Source: JALXCH01 sp964495805
Lineage (GTDB): Bacteria; Calditrichota; Calditrichia; RBG-13-44-9
Assembly (NCBI GenBank): GCA_964495805.1
Contig: CAZBWV010000066.1
Coordinates: 36,698 to 100,697 of the forward strand
DNA length: 64,000 bases
Reading direction: 5' to 3'
Below the pieces are notes generated by a model. It worked only from the letters and a program-made list of their open reading frames with translations, was not told the DNA's origin and did not search any database. Shown here in pieces: positions 25,297-34,286 of this stretch. The translations under genes and the position numbers were made by a program. How positions within the stretch are numbered: the first letter of the stretch is position 1; every line of letters begins with the position of its first letter.

Positions 25297-26016
25297 TTAA
25301 TACCCTTCGGCCAGACGCATGGCCAGGAAAGGTGGGAGACCTTTCTCCAGAATTTCCCGGGCGGTTTCTTCGTAGTCGTATTTCAGGCGCACAAATTTTA
25401 ACCATCCGGACTCAGTATCAAACAGGACATAACACAGGCGCGGATCATGATCCCGGGGTTGCCCCACACTGCCCACATTTACGATATACTTCTGCTCCCG
25501 AAATTCCAGAATACTCTCTTCCCGATAGTAACTCCGTTCATGCTCAGGGAACACCATGGGGACATGAGAATGTCCCACAAAACAGATGCGTTGTTTCATT
25601 TGCTTTATATAGTCCCGGGCCTGATTTTCACTGAAGATGTACTCCCAGTCCTCAGGATGTAATGGAGTGCTGTGAACAAACAAGAAATCGTTTTCGGAGA
25701 AAAAAAAGGGGAGATTTCGTAAATAATCCAGATTTTCCGGTGTGAGCACACTTCGCGTCCACTCCACCGCTTCGCGAGCGTAAGAGTTAAAATATCGGGT
25801 ATCGGTTAATCCCAGCACGGCATGATCGTGATTTCCCATCAGGCAAATATAGGAATTTCTACGGAGTAATTCCACGCATTCATTCGGACGCGGACCGTAG
25901 CCTACCGCATCCCCCAGGCAAATAATCCGATCCACTTGCTGTAACTTAATATGGGATAAGGCCGTTCGGAGCGCCACCAGATTGGAATGAATATCCGAAA
26001 TGACCGCAATTTTCAT
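25297..26016 (-). CDS. Calcineurin-like metallophosphoesterase (YfcE/MJ0936-type)
   Basis: The 239-residue protein has the dimetal phosphoesterase motifs in order: DIHSN (D-x-H), LGDAVGYGPRPNECVELL (GD), MGNHDHAV (GNHD), VHSTP and GHSHVPMVF (GHxH). GSVGQPRDHDPRLCYVLFD after it is typical of the YfcE/MJ0936 group of small phosphodiesterases. The physiological substrate is unknown. ATG 26016 is chosen since the motif-bearing strand begins there; a TTG four codons upstream has no better ribosome site. It begins 19 bases after the nusB stop, so the two are co-transcribed. Confidence 0.9.
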   Translation of the reverse strand: MKIAVISDIHSNLVALRTALSHIKLQQVDRIICLGDAVGYGPRPNECVELLRRNSYICLMGNHDHAVLGLTDTRYFNSYAREAVEWTRSVLTPENLDYLRNLPFFFSENDFLFVHSTPLHPEDWEYIFSENQARDYIKQMKQRICFVGHSHVPMVFPEHERSYYREESILEFREQKYIVNVGSVGQPRDHDPRLCYVLFDTESGWLKFVRLKYDYEETAREILEKGLPPFLAMRLAEGY

Positions 26017-26035
26017 TAAAATTCCCAATTATCTA

Positions 26036-26491
26036 TTATTTTTTGTGGGAATGCGGAATCTTGGTCGTTACTGATTTATGAATTTGTCCGTTTTCTTTCA
26101 GATAGCGATAAATAGAGTCCAGAAGTCCGTTCATAAACTTACTGCTCCGGAAACTGATAAATTCCTTGGTAAGTTCCAGAGCTTCGTTAAAGGTTACTTC
26201 AATGGGGATATCAGGGAAAAACAGGAGTTCGCTGATGGCCAGACGAATCAGGACTCTATCCATTGGGGCAAGCTGGTCCAGCCGCTTGCCCCGTAAGTTT
26301 TTGTAAATAATCCGATCAATATCGGTTTGATTCTGAGCAGTTTTAAGAATTAACTCCCAGCTAAAGCCACTCAACTCCAGCTCCAGGCTGTCGGCAATCC
26401 GATTTGCAACCGTCAGTATGTCCTCGTTCAAAAATTCATTTGCAAAAAGGACCTGAAGCGCCAGCCTGCGTGCCTGCCGTCTTGAGAGCAT
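26036..26491 (-). CDS. nusB: Transcription antitermination factor NusB
   Basis: The 151-residue all-helical RNA-binding protein acts with NusE (S10) on boxA RNA in rRNA antitermination. Family features are SRRQARRLALQVLFANEF, the central DRIIYKNLRGKRLDQLAPMDRVLIRLAISELLFF and PIEVTFNEALELTKEF followed by FMNGLLDSIYR. ATG 26491 fits the family N-terminus and has GAGGAAG about nine bases upstream; a longer frame to 26536 adds 15 unrelated residues. A phosphoesterase gene follows directly. Confidence 0.95.
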   Translation of the reverse strand: MLSRRQARRLALQVLFANEFLNEDILTVANRIADSLELELSGFSWELILKTAQNQTDIDRIIYKNLRGKRLDQLAPMDRVLIRLAISELLFFPDIPIEVTFNEALELTKEFISFRSSKFMNGLLDSIYRYLKENGQIHKSVTTKIPHSHKK

Positions 26492-26601
26492 CGAAGATTC
26501 TTCCTCGCCATTTGTGAAATACGATTCGTCCAGCATATTATTCCAATGTGATCAATATATTTGTGCTAAAGCTCAATAAATTCAAATATTATTTTTTCTT
26601 T

Positions 26602-27456
26602 TTACGAACTATAATCGTAAAATCCTTTACCGGTTTTGCGTCCCAGATATCCGGCATTCACCATTTTGACCAGCAACGGACAGGGCCGATATTTCGGATC
26701 GCGGTACCCCTCGTAAAGGACTTCCATAATCGCCAGGCAAACGTCGAGACCGATAAAATCAGCCAGTTGCAACGGTCCCATAGGATGAGCCATTCCCAGC
26801 TTCATCACCGTATCAATTGCTTCCCGGTCGGCCACCCCTTCCATCAAAGCAAAAATCGCCTCGTTAATCATGGGCATGAGGATTCGGTTGGAAATAAATC
26901 CGGGATAGTCATTCACTTCCACGGGGACTTTGCCCAGCTTCCTGGCCAAATCAAATATGATGTCGCGCGTTCCATCGGTGGTGGCAATACCGCGAATCAC
27001 CTCCACCAGCTTCATCACCGGGACCGGATTCATAAAATGCATCCCGATGAATTTATCCGCACGGGAGGTTCCTGCCGCCAACTTGGTAATGGAAATGGAA
27101 GAGGTGTTGCTGGCAAAAATGGTCTCGGGCGGACACAATTTATCCAGCGTTTTAAACAGGTCCTGCTTAATGTTTAAATCTTCCGTGACAGCCTCCACCA
27201 CCAGTTGAACATCCTTCACATCATCCAATGAAATACTGGTGTGGATTCGTTTTAATGCGGCATCTGCATCGTCCTGCGAAATAACTTCCTTTTTCACCTG
27301 CCGCTGAAGATTTTTTTCAATCGTCGCCATCGCCTTCTGCAAATATTCTTCTCGAATATCCACCATCACCACTTCATGCCCCGCCAGGGCAAATACATGG
27401 GCAATTCCGTTTCCCATCGTTCCACTACCAATCACACCCACTTTTTGAATATCCAT
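26602..27456 (-). CDS. hbd: 3-hydroxybutyryl-CoA dehydrogenase
   Basis: The 284-residue NAD(P)-dependent enzyme converts (S)-3-hydroxybutyryl-CoA and acetoacetyl-CoA. It has the Rossmann motif GSGTMGNGIAHVFALAG, SNTSSISITKLA, the catalytic histidine region FIGMHFMNPVPVMKLVEVIRG, and the C-terminal dimerisation domain NDYPGFISNRILMPMINEAIF with GPLQLADFIGLDV. AGGAGGT lies just before the start, 27 bases after the thiolase stop. With that thiolase and the glutaryl-CoA dehydrogenase-like enzyme at 1.5 kb it could take crotonyl-CoA-derived units to acetyl-CoA, although no crotonase is in the window. Confidence 0.95.
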   Translation of the reverse strand: MDIQKVGVIGSGTMGNGIAHVFALAGHEVVMVDIREEYLQKAMATIEKNLQRQVKKEVISQDDADAALKRIHTSISLDDVKDVQLVVEAVTEDLNIKQDLFKTLDKLCPPETIFASNTSSISITKLAAGTSRADKFIGMHFMNPVPVMKLVEVIRGIATTDGTRDIIFDLARKLGKVPVEVNDYPGFISNRILMPMINEAIFALMEGVADREAIDTVMKLGMAHPMGPLQLADFIGLDVCLAIMEVLYEGYRDPKYRPCPLLVKMVNAGYLGRKTGKGFYDYSS

Positions 27457-27483
27457 ATTTACCTCCTGTCCTTTTCGATTTCA

Positions 27484-28671
27484 TTAACCCATCATTTCAA
27501 CTAACATGGCCACTGCCTCGCCGCCCCCGATACACAGGGAGGCAATTCCCCGCTTTTTACCGGTTCGTTTGAGGTTATACAATAAGGTAGTGAGTATTCG
27601 TGCTCCACTGGCGCCAATGGGATGCCCCAGCGCGACCGCACCACCGGCTATGTTTACCTTCTCCACATCCAGTCCCAAAAGACGGTTGTTGGCAATGGAG
27701 ACAACCGAAAACGCTTCATTAATTTCAAACAGATCTATGTCGTCCGTTTTCAGACCGGTTTTTTCCAGCAGCTTATTGATGGAATCGGCAGGAGCAGTAG
27801 TGAACCATTCCGGATCTTTGGAAGCCGTAGCGTAATCGATAATTCTGGCGATGGGCTGCAGTCCTAACTCTTCCGCTTTATCGGCAGCCATCACCACCAC
27901 GGCAGAGGCACCATCATTAATCTTGGAAGCATTTGCTGCCGTCACTGTTCCATCCTTTTCGAAGGCCGGTCGTAATTTGGGCATCTTCTCGAAATTGACC
28001 TTACCGGGTTCTTCATCCCTGTCCACAATGGTATCTCCCTTACGGCCTTTTACTGTTACCGGCACTATTTCCTCATCGAACCAGCCCTCTTCCTGAGCTT
28101 TAAGTGCCCGCCGATAACTCATGGCAGCATATTCATCCTGCTCCTGTCGGGTGATATTCATCTCACGGGCGCAAATTTCCGCTGCATTCCCCATGTGGAA
28201 ATTATTATACACATCCCATAATCCATCGTGCACCATTCCGTCAACGAGCTCGCCATTGCCCAGCCGATAACCAAAGCGTGCTTTCATCAGGTAATAGGGA
28301 ACACTGGACATATTCTCCATTCCGCCTGCCACAACGATATCGGAATCGCCCAGTGCGACACTTTGCCGGGCAAGCATCACCGCTTTTAATCCCGAGCCGC
28401 ACACTTTGTTGATGGTCATACATCCCACAGAAGTGGGCAAACCGGCATAAATGGCAGCCTGCCGGGCCGGTGCCTGACCAATGCCAGCCGTTAGTACATT
28501 ACCCATAATGACTTCATCCACCTGCTCCGGTTGGAGCTTCGCCCGCTGCAGCGCTTCTTTAATCACAATGCTTCCCAATTGGGAGGCCGACACAGATGCT
28601 AATCCCCCATTAAACGAACCAATGGGAGTTCTGACTGCTGAGACGATGACCGCTTCGCGAATGGTTTTCAT
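27484..28671 (-). CDS. thlA: Acetyl-CoA acetyltransferase (thiolase)
   Basis: The 395-residue thiolase has the acylated cysteine in INKVCGSGLKAV (Cys about 90), AGGMENMSSVPYY, NEAFSVVSI, the catalytic His in GGAVALGHPIGASGARI and the second Cys in LCIGGGEAVAM. It condenses two acetyl-CoA to acetoacetyl-CoA or cleaves it. Pairing with the next gene (hbd) favours a beta-oxidation or butyrate-type role; acetoacetyl-CoA is also the entry compound of the mevalonate pathway at 14-19 kb. The start is preceded by AAGGAGGAAGC. ATGA overlap with the phoH stop indicates coupling. Confidence 0.95.
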   Translation of the reverse strand: MKTIREAVIVSAVRTPIGSFNGGLASVSASQLGSIVIKEALQRAKLQPEQVDEVIMGNVLTAGIGQAPARQAAIYAGLPTSVGCMTINKVCGSGLKAVMLARQSVALGDSDIVVAGGMENMSSVPYYLMKARFGYRLGNGELVDGMVHDGLWDVYNNFHMGNAAEICAREMNITRQEQDEYAAMSYRRALKAQEEGWFDEEIVPVTVKGRKGDTIVDRDEEPGKVNFEKMPKLRPAFEKDGTVTAANASKINDGASAVVVMAADKAEELGLQPIARIIDYATASKDPEWFTTAPADSINKLLEKTGLKTDDIDLFEINEAFSVVSIANNRLLGLDVEKVNIAGGAVALGHPIGASGARILTTLLYNLKRTGKKRGIASLCIGGGEAVAMLVEMMG

Positions 28672-29681
28672 GCTTCCTCCTTACTTTCGTTACCGTTTCG
28701 TTGCCCATAGGCCTCTATAATATCACGTACCAACCGATGCCGTACCACATCGGACTTATCTAAATATACGAATCCAATGCCTTCAATCCCCTTCAAAATA
28801 TCCTGAATTTCCACCAAACCCGAAACCGTGTTTTTGGGCAAATCGATCTGAGTGATGTCGCCATTAATAATCGCTTTGGAATTGACTCCAAGCCGGGTGA
28901 GACACATTTTCATTTGCATGGAGGTGGAGTTCTGTGCTTCATCCAGAATGACAAATGCATTGTTCAATGTACGGCCCCGCATATAGGCCAGGGGAATCAC
29001 TTCGATAATATTTTGCTCCATATACTTTTTTAACAAATCGCGAGGGAGCATCTCTTCCAGGGCATCGTAAAGCGGACGCAGATAGGGATCGATTTTCTCG
29101 CGATAATCACCCGGTAAAAAGCCCAGACTTTCGCCTGCTTCCACGGCCGGACGAGCCAGAACAATTTTATTGACTTCTTTGTTTTTCAGCGCATTCACCG
29201 CCAGCGCTACGGAAAGATAGGTTTTCCCGGTACCAGCAGGACCAATGACAAACACAATGTCGTTCTGTTTAATTTCTTCCACAATTCGCTTTTGTCCGGC
29301 AGTTCGCGGTTTAATGAATCCGCTTTTGGTAAACAGCACCACTTCGTCCAGCTCCTGTCGGGTATGCAAGCCCGTGGGAGCCGGTGTCTCTTTGTGCACT
29401 CCTACATTGGCTCTGGTGATATGTACCACTGTTTCCACATCTTTCCGCTGCAACGACTTATTCCGATGAGCAATAAAAATCAGTTCGCTCAGGATATTTT
29501 CCACCGTGCTCACCATTTCCGGAGAACCGATAATCTTTACCTCGTTTCCGCGAGGAATCAGTCGAACCGGGAAGTATTTTTCGATCAGCTTTAAATTCTC
29601 GTCGGAGACACCAAAGAAAGTGATGGGATCAACCTTATCCACCACAAAAATGCGTTCAATATCTTTTGAATCAACAATCAT
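28668..29681 (-). CDS. phoH: PhoH-family ATPase
   Basis: The 337-residue protein has an N-terminal KH-like segment (about 15-75) and a PhoH P-loop ATPase core: FVIGPAGTGKTYLSVALAVNAL (Walker A), IVLARPAVEAGESLGFLPG, FVILDEAQNSTSMQMKMCLTRLG (Walker B DEAQN) and IINGDITQIDLP. In most bacteria PhoH/YbeZ sits beside ybeY and acts in RNA metabolism or ribosome-linked quality control. Here its downstream partner is thiolase, with overlapping ATGA, an unusual pairing. A strong stem-loop lies about 90 bases upstream, belonging to the LysM gene. Confidence 0.94.
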   Translation of the reverse strand: MIVDSKDIERIFVVDKVDPITFFGVSDENLKLIEKYFPVRLIPRGNEVKIIGSPEMVSTVENILSELIFIAHRNKSLQRKDVETVVHITRANVGVHKETPAPTGLHTRQELDEVVLFTKSGFIKPRTAGQKRIVEEIKQNDIVFVIGPAGTGKTYLSVALAVNALKNKEVNKIVLARPAVEAGESLGFLPGDYREKIDPYLRPLYDALEEMLPRDLLKKYMEQNIIEVIPLAYMRGRTLNNAFVILDEAQNSTSMQMKMCLTRLGVNSKAIINGDITQIDLPKNTVSGLVEIQDILKGIEGIGFVYLDKSDVVRHRLVRDIIEAYGQRNGNESKEEA

Positions 29682-29773
29682 ACGACAAAAAGAGAATCAT
29701 TTTGGGTTTCACCAATTCTATTAAACATTCAGAAGATGTTGCCTATCGGACTCTGAGCTTTGCTTGAAAATAC

Positions 29774-29805
29774 AAAAGGCTCTCGGCATATGCCAAGAGC
29801 CTTTT
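29774..29805 (-). terminator. Bidirectional-looking intrinsic terminator after the LysM gene
   Basis: AAAAGGCTCT (29774-29783) pairs with AGAGCCTTTT (29796-29805), and a central GGCATATGCC palindrome fills the loop. On the minus strand the stem is followed by a T-containing stretch. It ends the lipoprotein-LysM unit, 34 bases after the LysM stop. Confidence 0.85.
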
Positions 29806-29839
29806 AAAATTTTTAAATATCTTAATTTCGCATTATTTC

Positions 29840-30694
29840 TCAATTCCTCGGGATTTTCAGAACCATGTGCGGAAAGATCAGATTCGGATCGGAGATCACA
29901 TCTTTGTTGGCCTCATAAATCTTCTGCCATTTAAACGGATTGCCATAGATGGAGGTATATCCTGCAATCTTGTACAGGAATTCTCCTTTCTGTACGAAGT
30001 ATTCATTCGGCCCGGCCATACGTGGGATGCGGAACACCTGATGCGGATAGATTAAATCCGGATTCTGAATCTGATCCCGGTTGTAGGTGTAAATTTTAAT
30101 CCACTGATAGGGATCGCCATAAATGTTGGGATCTTTGGCAATTTTCCAGAGGTAATCACCTTTCATGACTTCATAACGTCCGGCCGCTGCCGGTTTGGCT
30201 TTCTCTTCCGCCTGGGCAAGCAGACCTTCGATCTGGGAGATCAAACCCTGCGATTTAGAATGCAGACTTCTTTTGTCGCCTTTCAATTCTTCCAGACGTT
30301 TCTTGTAGGCATCGATTTCATCTTTCCGGGTGTAAATTTCTTCCGGAGAGAGAGCAACAAAGCCAGCCAGATCGTTCTTCAGGCTGTTTAACTGCTGCAG
30401 GTAAGCTTCGAAATTGGACTTGTCCGTTTCCATTAAAGCGTAAATTTCGTCCCATACCTTATTAATTTCCTCATCCACCGCAGCAATTTCTTCTTTTAAT
30501 TTGGCAATCTGAGCTTCCTGCTCAGCAATTTTGGCCTTATTTTCGGCTTCGCATTTTTGCCATTTGGCCAATTCAGTTTGATACTCATCCATGGTCATCT
30601 TTTTATAATCATACGAATATTCCTGAGCAAATACACTCAATACCAGGAATAAAGAAACAACGGCGATTAACGCGATAACATTTATTTTTCTCAT
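29840..30694 (-). CDS. Exported coiled-coil protein with two LysM domains
   Basis: The 284-residue protein has a signal peptide (cleaved after SVFAQ, residue about 24). A long coiled coil follows (about 35-175: KCEAENKAKIAEQEAQIAKL, YKKRLEELKGDKRSLHSKSQ). Two C-terminal LysM domains begin YEVMKGDYLWKIAKDPNIYG and YFVQKGEFLYKIAGYTSIYG, each closing on a PHxVxxIPR motif. LysM binds peptidoglycan glycan, so the coiled coil probably reaches across the periplasm as a spacer or scaffold. GAGGAGG precedes the start. It shares an operon with a small coiled-coil lipoprotein 20 bases upstream; together they look like an envelope tether. Confidence 0.9.
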   Translation of the reverse strand: MRKINVIALIAVVSLFLVLSVFAQEYSYDYKKMTMDEYQTELAKWQKCEAENKAKIAEQEAQIAKLKEEIAAVDEEINKVWDEIYALMETDKSNFEAYLQQLNSLKNDLAGFVALSPEEIYTRKDEIDAYKKRLEELKGDKRSLHSKSQGLISQIEGLLAQAEEKAKPAAAGRYEVMKGDYLWKIAKDPNIYGDPYQWIKIYTYNRDQIQNPDLIYPHQVFRIPRMAGPNEYFVQKGEFLYKIAGYTSIYGNPFKWQKIYEANKDVISDPNLIFPHMVLKIPRN

Positions 30695-30714
30695 TTTTGC
30701 CTCCTCACCTTAAA

Positions 30715-30999
30715 TTATTGCCCGGTTGACCAGTTACTCAGGCCCTGTTGAATTTTTTCTTTTTCCTTCTTCAGCCCTTCCAGTTCCGATTTTTTCTGTG
30801 CTAACTGATTCTCCAGATCCTGCCGTTCCTTCTGCACCTGACTCAGTTTTTGTTCTGAGGAAAGACATGCGCTGCGGGCCTCTTCCAATTTCTTAATCTG
30901 GTCTGCATTGGGGTGACGAGTACAACCTGTGGAAATCAACAAAGAAAACAAGAATAATCCCACAAGTAATACGCCTAAAAATTTCTTGAATTTTGACAT
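30715..30999 (-). CDS. Small coiled-coil lipoprotein
   Basis: The 94-residue protein has a lipoprotein signal (LLVGLFLFSLLISTGC, lipobox STGC, Cys 26). A continuous heptad helix follows (QIKKLEEARSACLSSEQKL, QKERQDLENQLAQKKSELEG, LKKEKEKIQQGL). It resembles Lpp/OprI-like coiled-coil lipoproteins in form, but has no C-terminal Lys for peptidoglycan linkage (it ends STGQ). ATAGGAGGCG is an ideal ribosome site. It sits in front of the LysM coiled-coil gene, so a joint outer-membrane-to-wall spacer is plausible. Confidence 0.82.
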   Translation of the reverse strand: MSKFKKFLGVLLVGLFLFSLLISTGCTRHPNADQIKKLEEARSACLSSEQKLSQVQKERQDLENQLAQKKSELEGLKKEKEKIQQGLSNWSTGQ

Positions 31000-31036
31000 A
31001 TGCGCCTCCTATCGTTAAAAGCATGTTAACTGATTT

Positions 31037-31065
31037 AAAATAACAATTTTATTAATTTTTGTCAA
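31037..31065 (-). promoter_or_regulatory. Sigma-70 promoter of the lipoprotein-LysM operon
   Basis: On the minus strand a perfect -35 TTGACA (31060-31065) is followed by 17 bases and -10 TATTTT (31037-31042), ending about 38 bases before the lipoprotein start. Confidence 0.7.
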
Positions 31066-31183
31066 GTTAAATTTCTTTGTTTTCCAATAAAATAAAGCAA
31101 ATTTCTGAAATGTACAAATTCTTCACAATCAACTTACCGAATCAGTAAAGAATTTATACCTGATAGACCCATTAATTACATAC

Positions 31184-32956
31184 TTATTTTGAAATTGCAA
31201 CTTTAATGCCCAATTCCTGCAATTGTTGCTCACTCACCACTGTAGGGGCATTTTCCATCAATGCCAGTGCACTGGTTGTTTTGGGAAACGCAATTACATC
31301 GCGAATGGACTCTGCTCCCGCCAATAACATCACCAGCCGATCGAAACCAAAAGCAATCCCACCATGGGGAGGCGCGCCATATTCAATGGCTTCCAGTAAA
31401 AAACCGAATTTGTTCTGTGCTTCCTCCGGAGAAATTCCCAGAACAGAAAACATCTTCTCCTGAATCTCGCGCTGATGAATACGAATACTTCCGCCGGCAA
31501 TTTCATTGCCGTTCAAAATTAAATCGTATGCCCGAGCTCTGGCTTTCTCCGGATGTGTGTCCAGTAATACCAGATCAGATTCCCGGGGAGAGGTAAAAGG
31601 ATGATGACGCGCAACATATCGCTTTTCCTCTTCACTGTACTCCAACAAGGGAAAGTCCACCGTCCAGGATAAAGCAATTTTATTCGAATCGATTAAATTC
31701 AACTGAGTTGCCATCCGCTGGCGCAGGAATCCCAGAAACGTCTGAGCCTTCTCCGGATCCGCATCGGCAATAATCAGGAAAAGCGCACCGGGAATATCCT
31801 TAAATCGTTCCAGAATACGTTTTCTTTCGGTATCGGTCAAAAATTTACTGATACCACCCTCCAGCGCGTGTTCCCGTTTCTTGAAATGGGCAACACCTTT
31901 CCCACCCACATCCTGAATATAGCGATTAATTTCATCTATCTGTTTCCGGCTATATTCCCGGGCTTCCGGTAAAATTAGAGCCCCAATAAATCCCTCCGCT
32001 TCCACCACGGAACGGAATATTTTGAATTCTGATTGTTCAAAAATATCCGTCAAATCCTCAATCTCCAGTCCGAAACGCAAATCTGGTTTATCGGAACCAT
32101 ATTTACGCATTGCTTCCTGATAGGAAAGACGGGGAAATGGTGTCGCAATGTCTATTTGCTTAATTTCCCGGAATATCGTTTTCATAAACGATTCCATCAG
32201 CGAAATGATATCCTCTTCATCCACAAAGGACATCTCCAGATCAATCTGAGTAAACTCCGGTTGCCGGTCTTTGCGCAAATCTTCGTCCCGAAAACACTTC
32301 ACAATCTGAAAATAACGGTCGAATCCGGAAATCATCAGGATTTGTTTGTAGGTTTGCGGGGATTGGGGTAGAGCATAAAATTTACCGGGATGCATTCGAG
32401 ATGGCACCAGAAAATCGCGTGCTCCTTCCGGCGTGCTTTTGGTTAAAAATGGCGTTTCAATTTCCAGAAAACCATGTTGAGTAAAAAACTGTCGAGTTAA
32501 TTGAGCTAACTGATGACGCAAAATAAAATTTTTCTGAAGCTCCGGACGGCGTAAATCCAGATAGCGGTATTTTAATCGCAGGTCCTCGGACACATCGACA
32601 TATTCTTTAAGTTCGAAGGGAGTTGTCTTGCATGTGTTCAGAATTTCAAACTCGGTGCAATAGACTTCCACCTCACCGGTGGGAATCCGCCTATTCAACG
32701 CTTCCGCTGGCCGTTCCCGGACCTCACCCCGAATCGCTACCACAAATTCGGAACGAAGCTTTTTGGCCTGTTGATATATCTCCGAAGAAATTTCGGGAGA
32801 AAATACCACCTGGGTTTTGCCATACCGATCGCGCAAATCAATAAAGAACATACCTCCCAGATCTCGCCATCCATCGACCCAACCATTCAATACCACACTT
32901 TGCCCAACATGGCTCTTTCGCAGTTCACCACATGTATGGGTTCTTTTCCAGTTCAA
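31184..32956 (-). CDS. aspS: Aspartyl-tRNA synthetase, bacterial type
   Basis: The 590-residue class II synthetase has an N-terminal OB-fold anticodon domain (VVLNGWVDGWRDLGGMFFIDLRDRYG), motif 2 (FRDEDLRKDRQPEFTQIDLEMSF), the large bacterial GAD insertion (about 285-420), and motif 3 (GIAFGFDRLVMLLAGAESIRDVIAFPK). It attaches Asp to tRNA-Asp, or also to tRNA-Asn if non-discriminating; this cannot be told here. The start is TTG 32956, with GGAGA six bases before it; no ATG exists ahead of the OB fold. It is a separate unit between two terminators or gaps. Confidence 0.97.
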   Translation of the reverse strand: MNWKRTHTCGELRKSHVGQSVVLNGWVDGWRDLGGMFFIDLRDRYGKTQVVFSPEISSEIYQQAKKLRSEFVVAIRGEVRERPAEALNRRIPTGEVEVYCTEFEILNTCKTTPFELKEYVDVSEDLRLKYRYLDLRRPELQKNFILRHQLAQLTRQFFTQHGFLEIETPFLTKSTPEGARDFLVPSRMHPGKFYALPQSPQTYKQILMISGFDRYFQIVKCFRDEDLRKDRQPEFTQIDLEMSFVDEEDIISLMESFMKTIFREIKQIDIATPFPRLSYQEAMRKYGSDKPDLRFGLEIEDLTDIFEQSEFKIFRSVVEAEGFIGALILPEAREYSRKQIDEINRYIQDVGGKGVAHFKKREHALEGGISKFLTDTERKRILERFKDIPGALFLIIADADPEKAQTFLGFLRQRMATQLNLIDSNKIALSWTVDFPLLEYSEEEKRYVARHHPFTSPRESDLVLLDTHPEKARARAYDLILNGNEIAGGSIRIHQREIQEKMFSVLGISPEEAQNKFGFLLEAIEYGAPPHGGIAFGFDRLVMLLAGAESIRDVIAFPKTTSALALMENAPTVVSEQQLQELGIKVAISK

Positions 32957-33129
32957 ATCAATTCTCCACTATTTCTTTTCTGAACAGAGCCAAAATATAA
33001 AATGGTTTCTGGAACAGTACAAACGCAATTTATAAACTCCAAAAGCGAGATCAGCAAAGGATACGGAAGGTAAAATGGTTTGATGAGACTCAACAGGTCT
33101 GTGGTTTTTGTCAAATAAACTTTCCTGAT

Positions 33130-33160
33130 AAAAAAAGCGCAGCCTTTTCAGACTGCGCTC
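33130..33160 (-). terminator. Intrinsic terminator of the TolQ/TolR/AgmX/TPR operon
   Basis: On the minus strand AGCGCAG pairs with CTGCGCT around a 10-base loop, then a run of T follows. It lies 21 bases after the AgmX-like stop. Confidence 0.82.
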
Positions 33161-33180
33161 GTTGCTTCAAAAAGTAGCGG

Positions 33181-34260
33181 TTATCCAAAAATAAACTTGG
33201 TTCGAATGGTCACCTCTGCTCGCGAATTGGTCAGTTTGGGGAAATTTCTCCAGCGGCGAATGGCCTGGATGATGCATTTTTCCACTTTGGAATTATTCAG
33301 GGTGGATTTAATTATTTTCACTGCTCCCACGCGACCATTGGGTAAAATCACAAAGCTCAGCAGGATTTCTCCACGAAGATTGGGGTTTAACTTTAACTGC
33401 GATTGATAGCAGTATTCCACGGAAGCTTTATTTTGATTGATGACGGCGTCAATCACTTCGGGATCGCGTGCGGAGGCGCTGGCACCGCGACCGGTTACCT
33501 TGGTATCCTGTGCCAGTTTAATGGAACCCCGGCGAGTCACGTTCACACTTTCGGACACACCGGTTCCACTGATTAAATCGTCGATTCCAGTCTCTCCCAC
33601 TTCACCGCCAAAGCCACCTCCTTTGGCAATTCGGGTGCGTTCGCCCCGTCCGCTGGCTTCGCGAAGAGCAGCCGTTCCACCCACCACAGCGGAGGCATCC
33701 ACCACACCACCGGTGCTACCAAAATCGCCCACATCCGCATAAGCACCACCGGTACCTCCACCACCGGCAGCGGTTAAAGCTGCCAGAACACCATAACCGG
33801 CGGCTTCCTGTTCCATTTTAGCACGCTTGGCACGCCGGGCACCAACCCCAGCTCGCCGTCGTCTTACCTTTTCCGCCGAGGATTCGCTGACCAGTTTCTG
33901 AGATTTTTCGCTCAACTTTTCCTCTTTCTGAGCGGTTTCTTCCCCCATCATCCCACCACCCTCTTCTTCGGCAGATGTGGTTTCCACCGGGCTCATAATC
34001 TCGGCATATAGCTGCTTCAAGTAGGTTTGTTTGATTTTTTCCTTTTCCTGTTCGGAGATTTGCCATTCCCGGGTGGTCATATAAAACACAAAGCCATAGA
34101 GAACAACCCAAGTAATTAACAGGATGGCATAATATCTCTTATCAAATACTTCCCAGAAGCTTCGCTCAAATTCTTTCGGAAAACCAACCAGCTTAAAGCC
34201 CTGTGCTCCCCCTTTCCCCGGAACCATTGCTCCTGGTGCATTATTTTTACGATCAGCCAT
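33181..34260 (-). CDS. AgmX/PglI C-terminal-domain protein (TonB-like energy transducer)
   Basis: The 359-residue protein has a cytoplasmic head and one transmembrane helix (about 44-61, AILLITWVVLYGFVFYM). A long periplasmic part has a basic RRRRAGVGARRAKRAK patch and a Gly/Ala-rich flexible stretch. A C-terminal AgmX-type domain ends it (about 265-359: DPEVIDAVINQNKASVEYCY, NLRGEILLSFVILPNGRVG, SKVEKCIIQAIRRWRNFP). This domain occurs with TolQ/TolR proteins in myxobacterial gliding and related systems and replaces the TonB C-terminal domain. It probably passes conformational work from the ExbB/ExbD complex encoded directly upstream to the TPR proteins or outer membrane. Last gene of its operon. 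Confidence 0.85.
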   Translation of the reverse strand: MADRKNNAPGAMVPGKGGAQGFKLVGFPKEFERSFWEVFDKRYYAILLITWVVLYGFVFYMTTREWQISEQEKEKIKQTYLKQLYAEIMSPVETTSAEEEGGGMMGEETAQKEEKLSEKSQKLVSESSAEKVRRRRAGVGARRAKRAKMEQEAAGYGVLAALTAAGGGGTGGAYADVGDFGSTGGVVDASAVVGGTAALREASGRGERTRIAKGGGFGGEVGETGIDDLISGTGVSESVNVTRRGSIKLAQDTKVTGRGASASARDPEVIDAVINQNKASVEYCYQSQLKLNPNLRGEILLSFVILPNGRVGAVKIIKSTLNNSKVEKCIIQAIRRWRNFPKLTNSRAEVTIRTKFIFG

Positions 34261-34286
34261 GATGGATATTCCTCTCCCCAGTAAAT

